From positions 1,984,001 through 2,048,000 of the forward strand of contig NZ_LT629799.1 of NCBI RefSeq assembly GCF_900105785.1: a stretch of 64,000 nt of DNA, in the 5' to 3' direction. The DNA is from Microlunatus sagamiharensis (lineage in GTDB: Bacteria > Actinomycetota > Actinomycetes > Propionibacteriales > Propionibacteriaceae). Shown in pieces: positions 7,987 through 15,853 of this stretch. The notes under the pieces are model-generated. The model ran no database searches, was not told where the DNA came from, and saw only the letters and a program-made list of their open reading frames with translations. A program made the position numbers and the translations under genes. Position 1 is the stretch's first letter, and each line of letters begins with the position of its first letter.

Positions 7987-9288
7987 ATGGCGGACTTCTC
8001 CGCGACCGTCTACCAGAACGAGTTCCTGCCCGAGGGCGGCACGGACGTGAACGCGATCGTCACCCTCACGTGCACCGCGGCCGGCACCGCCGCCGACCCC
8101 GGGTCCGACGGCGCGGGAGGGGCGGGCGAGATCATCATCGTCGACACCTCCGGCTCCATGGGCCGTACGCGGCTGGAGGCGGCCAAGCAGGCGGCCGACG
8201 CCGCGATCGACCAGATCGCCGACGGGACCTGGTTCGCGGTGGTCGCCGGGACGCACCAGGCCTACCTCGCCTACCCCGCCGTGCGGACCGGCACCGGGAT
8301 GACCGTGATGGACCCGGCCCGGCGCTACCAGGCGCACCAGGCGGTGCAGCAGTTCCGGGCCGACGGCGGCACGGCGATGGGCACCTGGCTGACGCTGGCC
8401 GCGCGGCTCTTCGACTCCGTGCGGACGCCCGCCGGCGCACCCCTGGTCAAGCGGCACGCGATCCTGCTCACCGACGGCGAGAACCACAACGAGACGCCCG
8501 AGCAGCTGAGCGCGGCGATCGCCGGGGTCGCGGGCCGCTTCCAGTGCGACTGCCGCGGCGTCGGCGTCGACTGGCAGGTCGCCGAGGTCCGCCGCCTCGC
8601 CCAGGCCCTGCTCGGCACCGTCGACATCGTGCCGGAGCCGGACCAGCTGCGCGCCGAGTTCGCCGGGCTCATGCAGGCCTCGATGGCCCGCGGCGTCGCC
8701 GCCGCCGACCTGCGGGTCTGGACCCCGCAGGGTGCGCAGCTGCTGTTCGTGCGCCAGGTGTCGCCCTCGGTGGAGGACCTGACGGCGCGGCGGACCGACG
8801 TCAACGCGCTCACCGGCGCCTACCCGACCGGGTCGTGGGGCGACGAGTCCCGCGACTACCACGTGGCCGTCCGGCTGAGCGCGAAGTCGCTCGGCCAGGA
8901 GCAGCTGGCCGCCCGCGTGCAGCTCGCCGTCGGGCCGGACGTGGTCGCGCAGGGCCTGGTCAAGGCCCGCTGGTCCGACGACGAGGGCCTGACCACCCGC
9001 ATCAACGCCGAGGTCGCGCACTACACGGGCCAGACCGAGCTCGCCGACGCGATCCAGCAGGGCCTGGCGGCCAAGGCCGCGGGCGACGACGCCACGGCGA
9101 CGACCCGGCTCGGGCGCGCCGTGCAGCTCGCCGAGGCCACCGGCAACGCGGAGGCCACGACCCGGCTCCGCAAGGTCGTCGACATCGACGACCCGGAGAC
9201 GGGCACCGTACGGCTGCGGCGCGACGTGCAGAAGGCCGACGAGATGGCGCTCGACACCGCCTCCACCAAGACGACGAGGATCAGGTGA
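7987..9288 (+). CDS. von Willebrand factor type A (VWA) domain protein
   Basis: This 433-residue cytoplasmic protein has no signal peptide. A VWA domain spans about residues 45-215 and shows the metal-ion-dependent adhesion site DTSGS at 53-57 plus the LLTDGENHNETP strand-loop later in the fold. The C-terminal 200 residues form a beta-rich and then helical region ending in charged repeats. It sits 7 bases upstream of a zinc-ribbon/FHA protein. In many actinobacteria such VWA and FHA genes cluster with a PP2C phosphatase and the PknG kinase. Here those partners are not adjacent, so a role in Ser/Thr phospho-signalling is inferred from family context only. A GGGAG ribosome-binding site precedes the ATG. 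Confidence 0.85.
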   Translation: MADFSATVYQNEFLPEGGTDVNAIVTLTCTAAGTAADPGSDGAGGAGEIIIVDTSGSMGRTRLEAAKQAADAAIDQIADGTWFAVVAGTHQAYLAYPAVRTGTGMTVMDPARRYQAHQAVQQFRADGGTAMGTWLTLAARLFDSVRTPAGAPLVKRHAILLTDGENHNETPEQLSAAIAGVAGRFQCDCRGVGVDWQVAEVRRLAQALLGTVDIVPEPDQLRAEFAGLMQASMARGVAAADLRVWTPQGAQLLFVRQVSPSVEDLTARRTDVNALTGAYPTGSWGDESRDYHVAVRLSAKSLGQEQLAARVQLAVGPDVVAQGLVKARWSDDEGLTTRINAEVAHYTGQTELADAIQQGLAAKAAGDDATATTRLGRAVQLAEATGNAEATTRLRKVVDIDDPETGTVRLRRDVQKADEMALDTASTKTTRIR

Positions 9289-9295
9289 CGCGCGC

Positions 9296-10042
9296 ATGAA
9301 CCGCTGCCCCAACGGCCACTACACGGCCGCCGCGGACTACTGCGACGTCTGCGGCGCCCCCGTCGAGACACCCGCTGGTGCCCCGGCGGGCGCACCGGCT
9401 CCCGGGCCCGACGCCGGGCCGACGCCGCCCGCGCTGGAGCCGTGCCCGAGCTGCGGCACGCCGCACGGGCCGGACGCGCTCTTCTGCGAGGGCTGCGGCT
9501 ACGACTTCACCACCGGCGCGATGCCGCGACCGCTGGACCCGCCGGACCTCGGTCCGGGCTCCGTCCCCGCCGCCGGGCCGGAGGCCGAGCTCGACCTGCC
9601 CGAGGTGCCCGTCCCGCCGCCCGTCGCCCGCTGGGTGGTCGAGGTCTGGGTCGACCCGGACTGGTACGCCGAGTCGCAGAGCCCCGACGTCGTCCCCTCG
9701 GCCGGGCCGCCGCGCACGGTCGTGCTGACCGGCCGCTCCGCGCTCGTCGGGCGGCCCTCCGCGAGCCGGAACATCCACCCCGACGTCGACTGCGCCGACG
9801 ACTCCGGCGTCAGCCGGCGCCACGCGCAGCTGACCACCGACGGCACCCGCTTCTTCGTCGAGGACCTGGAGTCGGCCAACGGGACGTTCGTCGCCCCGTC
9901 CGGCGGACCGCTGCCCGAGGACCCGGTCCCCGTCGGGGCCAAGCACGAGCTCGGCGCCGACGACCGCGTGTACGTCGGCGCGTGGACCCGGCTCGTCGTC
10001 CGGCCGGCCACCGAGGACGAAGCGCCCGACCAGCCGGGCTGA
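9296..10042 (+). CDS. Double zinc-ribbon and FHA-domain protein
   Basis: The 248-residue protein starts with a Cys-rich ribbon (Cys4, Cys16, Cys19). A second CPSCG...CEGCG ribbon follows at about 50-68, then a Pro/Ala linker. The C-terminal FHA domain (about 140-240) has GR at 152-153, SRRH at 173-176 and NG at 195-196, the phosphothreonine-binding signature. FHA domains dock onto pThr-containing partners, so this protein should be an adaptor in Ser/Thr kinase signalling. It follows the VWA gene by 7 bases and is surely cotranscribed. The likely kinase and its pThr ligand are not encoded in the window. Confidence 0.88.
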   Translation: MNRCPNGHYTAAADYCDVCGAPVETPAGAPAGAPAPGPDAGPTPPALEPCPSCGTPHGPDALFCEGCGYDFTTGAMPRPLDPPDLGPGSVPAAGPEAELDLPEVPVPPPVARWVVEVWVDPDWYAESQSPDVVPSAGPPRTVVLTGRSALVGRPSASRNIHPDVDCADDSGVSRRHAQLTTDGTRFFVEDLESANGTFVAPSGGPLPEDPVPVGAKHELGADDRVYVGAWTRLVVRPATEDEAPDQPG

Positions 10043-10153
10043 GGCGCTCCGCCCGGCGCGAACACGTACGTGGTCGGTGCGCCGCGTGTGGCAGCGTGGG
10101 GAGTCCGGCGCCGGGGTCTGCCCGTGCCGGGCCCAGACGCAGGAGGAGCTCCC

Positions 10154-10375
10154 GTGGAGATCAAGATCGGCATCCAGTACGTCAACCGCGAGGTCACCGT
10201 CGAGACCGACGAGAGCGCGGCCGACGTGGAGAAGGCCTTCGGCGAGGCCGTCTCGGGCGGCTCGGTGCTGACGCTCACCGACAACCGGGGCCGCAAGGTC
10301 ATGGTCCCCGGCGACAAGATCGCCTACATCGAGCTCGGCGAGGAGAACGCGCGGCGGGTCGGCTTCGGCATCTGA
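10154..10375 (+). CDS. DUF3107 family small protein
   Basis: The 73-residue protein starts at GTG 10154, six bases after a strong AGGAGGAG ribosome-binding site. It reads MEIKIGIQYVNREVTVETDE, then a helix, then a strand with the GDKIAYIELGE signature and a C-terminal GFG. This is the actinobacteria-restricted DUF3107 family, of unknown function. It sits where expected, near the ferritin-like gene and the DEAD-box helicase, an arrangement conserved in many actinobacteria. A 10-bp palindrome (CACGTACGTG, 10063-10072) lies 80 bases upstream and could be a regulator site. A hairpin at 10499-10545 may end the transcript. Confidence 0.88.
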   Translation: MEIKIGIQYVNREVTVETDESAADVEKAFGEAVSGGSVLTLTDNRGRKVMVPGDKIAYIELGEENARRVGFGI

Positions 10376-10380
10376 TCCAT

Positions 10381-10410
10381 GAGGGGGACGACCCCCACAC
10401 CCCCGCGTGC
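10381..10410 (+). repeat. 30-bp intergenic direct repeat, copy 1
   Basis: This 30-base unit begins at GAGGGGGACGACCCCC and ends in CGCGTGC. It recurs without mismatch at 10446-10475, 65 bases downstream. Its first half is a 5-bp G:C stem (GGGGG/CCCCC) closed by an ACGA loop. It lies just after the DUF3107 stop. The layout resembles the G-rich iterated intergenic elements common in actinobacterial genomes. Confidence 0.75.
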
Positions 10411-10445
10411 GATCCACTCGCTGGCGCTCGCGGAACGCCCCGCCC

Positions 10446-10475
10446 GAGGGGGACGACCCCCACACCCCCGCGTGC
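10446..10475 (+). repeat. 30-bp intergenic direct repeat, copy 2
   Basis: This is an exact second copy of the 10381-10410 element. The 35 bases between the copies are not repeated. Two copies do not make a CRISPR array, and no cas genes are present. Confidence 0.75.
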
Positions 10476-10498
10476 AACCGCCCGCACCTCCGCCGAAC

Positions 10499-10545
10499 GG
10501 TAGGTTGCCGCGCCTCCAGAGCCGGAATTCGCGCTGCAACCTACC
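10499..10545. terminator. Hairpin between convergent genes, likely bidirectional terminator
   Basis: GGTAGGTTGC (10499-10508) is perfectly complementary to GCAACCTACC (10536-10545). An inner CGCG/CGCG pairing (10509-10512 with 10530-10533) extends the stem past a two-base bulge. No T-tract follows, as is usual for GC-rich actinobacteria. It lies between the converging DUF3107 and ferritin-like genes, so it could terminate both. Confidence 0.5.
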
Positions 10546-10578
10546 TCTCGTGGGGCACGGGAGCGAGGGGCGCCGGCG

Positions 10579-11253
10579 TCAGGGCTGCAGGCCGAGGCGC
10601 CGCATGCGGGCGGCGTGGTGCTCGATCAACCGGGAGAAGCTCCGGTTGACCGCGACCACGTCGACACCGCCGTCGCCCATCAGCAGCGAGGTCAGGCCCT
10701 CCCGCTCCATCGCGACGCGCTGGGCCTGGCTGAGCGCCTCGCCCACCAGCCGCCGGCCCCACAGCGCGAGCCGGCCGGCGACCCGGGGGTCCGCGTCGAT
10801 GCCCGCCCGCACGTGCTCGACGACGAAGTCCTCGTGCCCGGCGTCGGAGAGGACGTCCTCGACCAGGGCCCGCGTGGTGTCGTCGACCTGCTGGGCGACC
10901 TCGGCGTAGAAGTCGTCGGCGAACCCGCTGCCGACGTAGACCCACATCAGCCCCTCCAGCCAGTCCTTCGGCCGGGTGTGGGCGTGGAAGTCGTCGAAGG
11001 CGCGGTGGAACGGCGCCATCGCGCTCATCACGTCGGCGCCGAGCTCGGCCAGCCGGTCCCGCACCCGCTCGAGGTGGTCGACCTGCCGCCCGGCCATCGT
11101 CGCCAGCGTCACCTTGTCGGCGAGGGTCGGTGCCCCGGCCCCGTCCTGCGCCAGCCGCTCGAAGGCCGTGAGCGCCCCGTACGCGATCGCGCCGAGCAGG
11201 TCCACCGTCCCGGCCGTCGGCTCGGGCCGGGCGTCCGCCGCTGCGTCTGACAT
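10579..11253 (-). CDS. Ferritin-like fold protein (MiaE-like family)
   Basis: The 224-residue, mostly helical protein has the actinobacterial ferritin-like (tRNA-hydroxylase/MiaE-like) pattern: a first helix containing AFERLAQ, a second with RQVDHLERV (Glu-x-x-His type ligand spacing), and two later helices around DDFYAEVAQQVDDTT and the C-terminal FSRLIEHHAARMRRLG. A carboxylate-bridged diiron site is expected from the family; the substrate is unknown. It is divergent from the DEAD-box helicase, and with DUF3107 forms a neighbourhood conserved across actinobacteria, hinting at an RNA-related role. The ATG start has a TAGGCT -10 box seven bases upstream, so the mRNA is probably leaderless. 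Confidence 0.8.
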   Translation of the reverse strand: MSDAAADARPEPTAGTVDLLGAIAYGALTAFERLAQDGAGAPTLADKVTLATMAGRQVDHLERVRDRLAELGADVMSAMAPFHRAFDDFHAHTRPKDWLEGLMWVYVGSGFADDFYAEVAQQVDDTTRALVEDVLSDAGHEDFVVEHVRAGIDADPRVAGRLALWGRRLVGEALSQAQRVAMEREGLTSLLMGDGGVDVVAVNRSFSRLIEHHAARMRRLGLQP

Positions 11254-11260
11254 GCCAGGC

Positions 11261-11266
11261 AGCCTA
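11261..11266 (-). promoter_or_regulatory. -10 box of a leaderless promoter for the ferritin-like gene
   Basis: On the minus strand TAGGCT is followed by seven bases and the ATG at 11253. Its transcription start would fall at the start codon. The helicase promoter on the other strand begins about 30 bases away. Confidence 0.5.
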
Positions 11267-11293
11267 ATGAGGGGCCGTGTGGTACCAGACGGC

Positions 11294-11326
11294 TAGACTC
11301 AGCACCAGAGGCGTCGGACCGACGCC
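11294..11326 (+). promoter_or_regulatory. Helicase promoter -10 and 5'-end stem-loop
   Basis: TAGACT at 11294-11299 is a good -10 box and would start transcription near 11306. Directly after it GGCGTCGG (11310-11317) and CCGACGCC (11319-11326) form a perfect inverted repeat around one base, giving a hairpin at the very 5' end of the transcript. About 50-85 bases of leader then remain before the likely helicase start. Confidence 0.45.
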
Positions 11327-11375
11327 GTCGGCCGCCGGCCCTGGCACCGCGACCACGTTCGCGTCGTGCTGGCTC

Positions 11376-13205
11376 GTGCGGCTGACCCGCAGACTCCAGA
11401 CAGGCAAAACGCTGAACACCACGCAGACCGACAGCACGGACGTGCAGGACGGCGGCCTCGACGAGGCCGACCTCGACACCAGCACCGACACCGACACCGA
11501 CCTCGAGACGGACCTCGAGACGGACATCTCCCCCACCGACGAGTCCCTCGCCGCGGCGGAGCAGGCCGACGACGCGGCCGTCGCCGAGGACGCGAAGCAG
11601 ACCTTCGCCGACCTCGGCGTCGAGGGCCCGATCGTCGAGGCCCTCGCCCAGGTGGGCATCGTCCACCCGTTCCCGATCCAGTCGATGGCGATCCCGATCG
11701 CGCTCTCGGGCACCGACATGATCGGCCAGGCGCGCACCGGCACCGGCAAGACCCTCGCCTTCGGCATCACGATGCTGCAGCGCTCGACGGCGCCGGGCGA
11801 GCCGGGCTACGAGGAGCTGGCCAAGGCCGGCGCCCCGCAGGGCCTCGTCGTCTGCCCGACGCGCGAGCTCGCGAGCCAGGTCAGCAAGGACCTCTCCACC
11901 GCCGCCGCGCTCCGCGACCTCCGCGTCCTGACGATCTACGGCGGCGTCGGCTACGACACGCAGATCGACACCCTCAAGACCGGCGTGGACATCGTCGTCG
12001 GGACGCCGGGCCGGCTGCTCGACCTCGCCGACCGCCGCGCGCTCGACCTCTCGCGGATCAAGACCCTCGTGCTCGACGAGGCCGACGAGATGCTCGACCT
12101 CGGCTTCCTGCCCGACGTGGAGCGGCTGCTCGCCAAGACCCCCGCGTCGCGCCAGACCATGCTCTTCTCGGCGACGATGCCCTCGGCGATCGTGACGCTC
12201 GCGCGTCGCCACCTGGAGCACCCGGTCAACATCCGCGCGGAGTCCGCCGACGACGAGACCACGGTGCCCGCGACGGCGCAGTTCGTCTACCAGGCGCACG
12301 TGCTCGACAAGCCCGAGGTCGTGGCCCGCATCCTCCAGGCGCAGGACCGCGGTCGCGTGATGGTCTTCAGCCGCACCAAGCGCTCCGCGCAGCGGCTCAC
12401 CGACGACCTGGTCGAGCGCGGCTTCGCGGCCGCCTCGATCCACGGCGACCTCAACCAGGTCGCCCGAGAGAAGGCGCTCAAGCGCTTCCGCGAGGGCAAG
12501 GTCGACGTCCTCGTCGCCACCGACGTCGCCGCCCGCGGCATCGACGTCACCGGGGTCACGCACGTGATCAACTACGAGTGCCCCGACGACGAGAAGACCT
12601 ACGTCCACCGCATCGGCCGCACCGGCCGCGCGGGTGCCTCGGGCATCGCGATCACCTTCGTGGACTGGGCCGACCAGACCCGCTGGAAGGTGATCAACAA
12701 CGCGCTCGGGCTGCCCTTCGAGACGCCCGAGGAGACCTACTCGACCTCGGCGCACCTCTTCCACGACCTCGGGATCGACCCCAAGGTCAAGGGCCGCATC
12801 GTCGACCCGGCCCCGGAGCCGCCGAAGGCCGAGCGCGAGCCCCGCGAGGGCGGCCGCGGCGCGCGCCGTCGCGGCGAGGGCTCCGGCACCCAGAGCGAGG
12901 GCGAGAGCTCGGGCCGTCCGTCGCGGAGCCGCCGCCGGCTGCGCAACGGCGTCCCCGTCGAGGGTGGCGCCGAGGGCGCCTCCCCGGAGCCGACGGCCAC
13001 CGTCACGGCCCCGGTCGACGCCTCGGCGTCGACCGACGCGCCGAGCACCGAGTCCGCCGAGGGTGAGGGCGCGGCCCCCAAGCGTCGCCGCCGCCGCCGT
13101 GGTGGACGTGGCCGCAGCCAGCAGGACGGTGCCACCGAGGGCAGCAGCCAGGGCACCGGCGCGGGCAGCGACGACCGTGGCGAGGCCGCGGCCTCCGAGG
13201 CCTGA
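11376..13205 (+). CDS. DEAD-box ATP-dependent RNA helicase
   Basis: All core motifs are present in order: Q-motif region ending HPFPIQ, Walker A ARTGTGKT, PTRELA, TPGR, DEAD in VLDEADEML, SAT, and the C-lobe motifs ATDVAARGID and HRIGRTGRAG. The N-terminus is acidic and Asp/Thr-rich. The C-terminal 150 residues are Arg/Gly/Ser/Glu-rich and disordered, typical of actinobacterial RhlE/DeaD-type helicases acting in ribosome assembly or RNA decay at low temperature. The start is uncertain. GTG 11376 is the nearest standard codon upstream of the acidic region, but neither it nor GTG 11277 has good signals, and CTG 11412 (MNTTQTDSTD-like) begins just where conservation would be expected. Confidence 0.9.
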   Translation: MRLTRRLQTGKTLNTTQTDSTDVQDGGLDEADLDTSTDTDTDLETDLETDISPTDESLAAAEQADDAAVAEDAKQTFADLGVEGPIVEALAQVGIVHPFPIQSMAIPIALSGTDMIGQARTGTGKTLAFGITMLQRSTAPGEPGYEELAKAGAPQGLVVCPTRELASQVSKDLSTAAALRDLRVLTIYGGVGYDTQIDTLKTGVDIVVGTPGRLLDLADRRALDLSRIKTLVLDEADEMLDLGFLPDVERLLAKTPASRQTMLFSATMPSAIVTLARRHLEHPVNIRAESADDETTVPATAQFVYQAHVLDKPEVVARILQAQDRGRVMVFSRTKRSAQRLTDDLVERGFAAASIHGDLNQVAREKALKRFREGKVDVLVATDVAARGIDVTGVTHVINYECPDDEKTYVHRIGRTGRAGASGIAITFVDWADQTRWKVINNALGLPFETPEETYSTSAHLFHDLGIDPKVKGRIVDPAPEPPKAEREPREGGRGARRRGEGSGTQSEGESSGRPSRSRRRLRNGVPVEGGAEGASPEPTATVTAPVDASASTDAPSTESAEGEGAAPKRRRRRRGGRGRSQQDGATEGSSQGTGAGSDDRGEAAASEA

Positions 13206-13259
13206 GCCGTCCCTGCTGAGCGAGGGCGTCGGCTGGGGCGTCCCGGCCACGGTCGGCCG

Positions 13260-15119
13260 ATGAGCGCCGAGCCCACCGTGGACCGCGTGCGCCTGGCGCT
13301 GGTCTCGGTCCCGCTGGTCGTCGTCGACGTCGTCCTCGACGTCCTGCAGGCCCTGGACCAGGGCGCCGCGGGCCGCCGGCTCGGCGTGGCCGCGCTCCCC
13401 GGGCTCGTCGGCGTCCACCTGGGCGTCGTCGGCCTGTGGGCCGTGGTCTTCGCCCTGACCCGGACCGGTCGGCGGCACACCCTGCGCAACGTCGCCTTCC
13501 ACGTCAGCGCGGGGGCGTACCTGCTCCTCTCCGTCGCCGCGCACCTCTACCAGCGGCGCACGGGTTCCCCGCTCGACACCGCGACGCTGAGCACGGTCGT
13601 GCACGCGCCGGCGGTCGTCGGCGACATCGTCCGGCGCTCGGCCGGCCCCGGGGCGTCGGCCCTCCTGCTCCTCGCCGTCGCGTACGCCGCGGTGGCGCCC
13701 TGGCTGGTCCGCCGGCTCGCGGCCCGGCAGCGGACGGCCCGCCCGGCCCGTCACCGGTCCCCCGCCCTGCTCGCGGCCGTCGCCGTCGCCGTCCTGGTCG
13801 CCGGCCTGACGGCCCCGCTCGTCACCGGGTCCGGCGCCTACGGGCGCCACCGCGCGGTGGAGCTGGTCGCCGGCGCCTGGGACGAGGTCCGCGAGGACGC
13901 CCGCGCCACCCGGCCCGCGCCCGGGCCGTCGGCACCGCCCTCGACCCTGGTCCGCTCGGAGCCGCTCGCCGCCGGCCAGGCACCGCGCAACCTCGTCGTC
14001 GTCGTGCTGGAGTCCCTGCGCTGGTCGGCCACCTCGCTCGCCGACCCCGAGCTCGGCACGACCCCCTTCCTCGCCCGGCTCGCCGAGCGCAGCACCGTCG
14101 CGACCCGCGCGTACACGACGGTCCCCCACACGTCCAAGGCGCTCACCTCGATCCACTGCGGCATCGCGCCGCCCGTGGACACCCGCCTGACCGAGTCGGA
14201 GCCGGGCCGCATCCCCGCCACCTGCCTGCCGGCGCTGCTCGGCCGGCAGGGCTACGGCACCGCCTTCTTCCAGGCGGCCACCGGCGGCTTCGAGCGCCGG
14301 CCCGAGCTGGTCGCCAATCTGGGGTTCGACGAGTTCCGCGGCGTCGAGGACCTGCCGACCGAGGGCTTCGGCCCGGCGAACTACTTCGGCTACGAGGACG
14401 ACGTGCTGCTCGACCCGGCCACGGAGTGGATGGCCGCCCAGGAGCAGCCCTTCGCGCTCTCGCTGCTGACCGTCGGGGGCCACCACGACTACGTCCTGCC
14501 CGACACCTTCGAGCTGCAGCGCTTCGCCGAGGACGACGAGCTGAACCTCTACCTCAACACCGCCGCGTACTACGACCGCTTCCTCGAGCAGCTCTTCGAC
14601 CGGATCGACGGCCTGGGCATCGCCGACGACACCGTGGTGGCGCTCGTCGGCGACCACGGCGAGGGGTTCGGCGAGCACGGGCTGCGCCAGCACGACAACA
14701 CGATCTACGAGGAGGGCGTGCACGTGCCCCTGCTCGTGCACGACCCCGCCGACGCGCGCGGTCGCACGGTCGACGTGCCGGTCACCACGGCGAGCACGAT
14801 GCCGAGCGTCCTGGACGCGCTCGGCTACCGCGTCGAGGGCGGCGCCGTCGCCGCCCCGATCCGCGCGGCCGAGCCGGTGCCCCTCCACCTGTCCTGCCAG
14901 AGCGTCAACCGCTGCCTGACCCGCATCGACGGGTCGTCGAAGTTCGTCCACCACTTCGGCCACCGCCCGGACGAGCTCTTCGACCTCGACGCCGACCCGG
15001 GCGAGCAGGACAACCTGCTGTCGACGCTCAGCCGGGCCGAGCAGGCCACGCTGCGCGACGAGCTGCTCGCCTGGCGCGACGAGGTCCGGGTGCTCTGGGC
15101 CCCGTCGACCGGCGGCTGA
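13260..15119 (+). CDS. LTA synthase-like membrane sulfatase/phosphoglycerol transferase
   Basis: The 619-residue protein has an N-terminal membrane domain with about five hydrophobic segments (near 11-32, 45-66, 82-98, 132-150, 168-188). An extracellular alkaline-phosphatase/sulfatase-fold domain follows. Metal and catalytic motifs are visible: Glu251 in VVLESLRW, a Thr nucleophile in HTSKAL at about 291, and GDHGEGFGEHG at 464-474. The final part reads ELFDLDADPGEQDNL, a sulfatase C-terminal signature. Relatives transfer phosphoglycerol or phosphoethanolamine to cell-envelope glycans. No teichoic-acid genes are adjacent, so the acceptor is unknown. The ATG is 54 bases after the helicase stop. 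Confidence 0.8.
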   Translation: MSAEPTVDRVRLALVSVPLVVVDVVLDVLQALDQGAAGRRLGVAALPGLVGVHLGVVGLWAVVFALTRTGRRHTLRNVAFHVSAGAYLLLSVAAHLYQRRTGSPLDTATLSTVVHAPAVVGDIVRRSAGPGASALLLLAVAYAAVAPWLVRRLAARQRTARPARHRSPALLAAVAVAVLVAGLTAPLVTGSGAYGRHRAVELVAGAWDEVREDARATRPAPGPSAPPSTLVRSEPLAAGQAPRNLVVVVLESLRWSATSLADPELGTTPFLARLAERSTVATRAYTTVPHTSKALTSIHCGIAPPVDTRLTESEPGRIPATCLPALLGRQGYGTAFFQAATGGFERRPELVANLGFDEFRGVEDLPTEGFGPANYFGYEDDVLLDPATEWMAAQEQPFALSLLTVGGHHDYVLPDTFELQRFAEDDELNLYLNTAAYYDRFLEQLFDRIDGLGIADDTVVALVGDHGEGFGEHGLRQHDNTIYEEGVHVPLLVHDPADARGRTVDVPVTTASTMPSVLDALGYRVEGGAVAAPIRAAEPVPLHLSCQSVNRCLTRIDGSSKFVHHFGHRPDELFDLDADPGEQDNLLSTLSRAEQATLRDELLAWRDEVRVLWAPSTGG

Positions 15120-15145
15120 CCGTGGCGCTCCGGGGCGGCAGGGTC

Positions 15146-15151
15146 GATGCT
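15146..15151 (+). promoter_or_regulatory. -10 box of a leaderless promoter for an alpha/beta hydrolase
   Basis: GATGCT is followed by six bases and GTG 15158. This favours that start over the in-frame GTG at 15122. Confidence 0.4.
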
Positions 15152-15157
15152 GGGGTC

Positions 15158-15844
15158 GTGCCCCACGACCAGCCGGTGGACGTCGACGGCGTGCGGCTGG
15201 TCGTCAGGACCTGGACGGCCGCGCGGCCCGCCGCCCCCGTCGCCGTCCTGCTGCCCGCGACCGGCGAGACCGCCGAGGACTGGGACGACGTCGCCGGTGC
15301 CCTCAGCGGCACCCGGACGGTCCACGCGGTGAACCTCCGCGGGCACGGTCGCAGCGACTGGCCCGGCACCTACTCGACCCGGCTCTTCGCCGCCGATGTC
15401 GAGGGCCTGCTGCCCGAGCTCGCCGACGGACCGGTCGACCTCGTCGGGCACAGCCTCGGCGGGCTCGTGGCCTGCCGGGTCGCCGCGGCGCGACCGGACC
15501 TGGTCCGCCGGCTGGTGCTCGAGGACGTCGGCCTGCTCCGCCCACGCCCGGCCGCGCCACCCGAGCGTCCGGACGGGCCCCTGACGCTCGACTGGGCCGT
15601 CGTGGAGCAGGTGCGGCCCGAGGTCGACGACCCCGACCCGGCCTGGCGCGAGGTGGTGGCGCGCATCGTGGCCCCCACGCTGGTCGTCGGCGGCGGCCCG
15701 CGCAGCTCGCTGCCGCAGGACCAGGTCGCCGACCTCGTCTCGACCGTTCCGGACGCGCGGCTGGTCATCCTGGACACCGGGCACCTCGTCCACGCGAACG
15801 CACCCGCGGACTTCGTGGCCGCCGTGCTGGACTTCCTGGGCTGA
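15158..15844 (+). CDS. Alpha/beta-fold hydrolase
   Basis: The 228-residue protein has a VLLPATGETAEDW oxyanion-loop strand, a NLRGHGRSDW loop, the nucleophile elbow GHSLGG (Ser100), and a late DTGHLVHAN segment supplying the catalytic His. This is a standard esterase/lipase-type hydrolase; the substrate is not predictable. It lies 38 bases after the LTA-synthase-like gene but appears to have its own leaderless promoter inside that gap. An upstream in-frame GTG at 15122 would add 12 residues not needed for the fold. Confidence 0.8.
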   Translation: MPHDQPVDVDGVRLVVRTWTAARPAAPVAVLLPATGETAEDWDDVAGALSGTRTVHAVNLRGHGRSDWPGTYSTRLFAADVEGLLPELADGPVDLVGHSLGGLVACRVAAARPDLVRRLVLEDVGLLRPRPAAPPERPDGPLTLDWAVVEQVRPEVDDPDPAWREVVARIVAPTLVVGGGPRSSLPQDQVADLVSTVPDARLVILDTGHLVHANAPADFVAAVLDFLG

Positions 15845-15853
15845 CGCCCGTCG

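Noticed and set aside
10381-10475. CRISPR array
   Set aside because: Only two repeat copies, spacer-like interval of 35 bases but no further units and no cas genes.
11109-14963. Long open frame on the minus strand across the helicase and LTA-synthase-like genes
   Set aside because: It crosses two well-supported plus-strand genes and has low-complexity composition.
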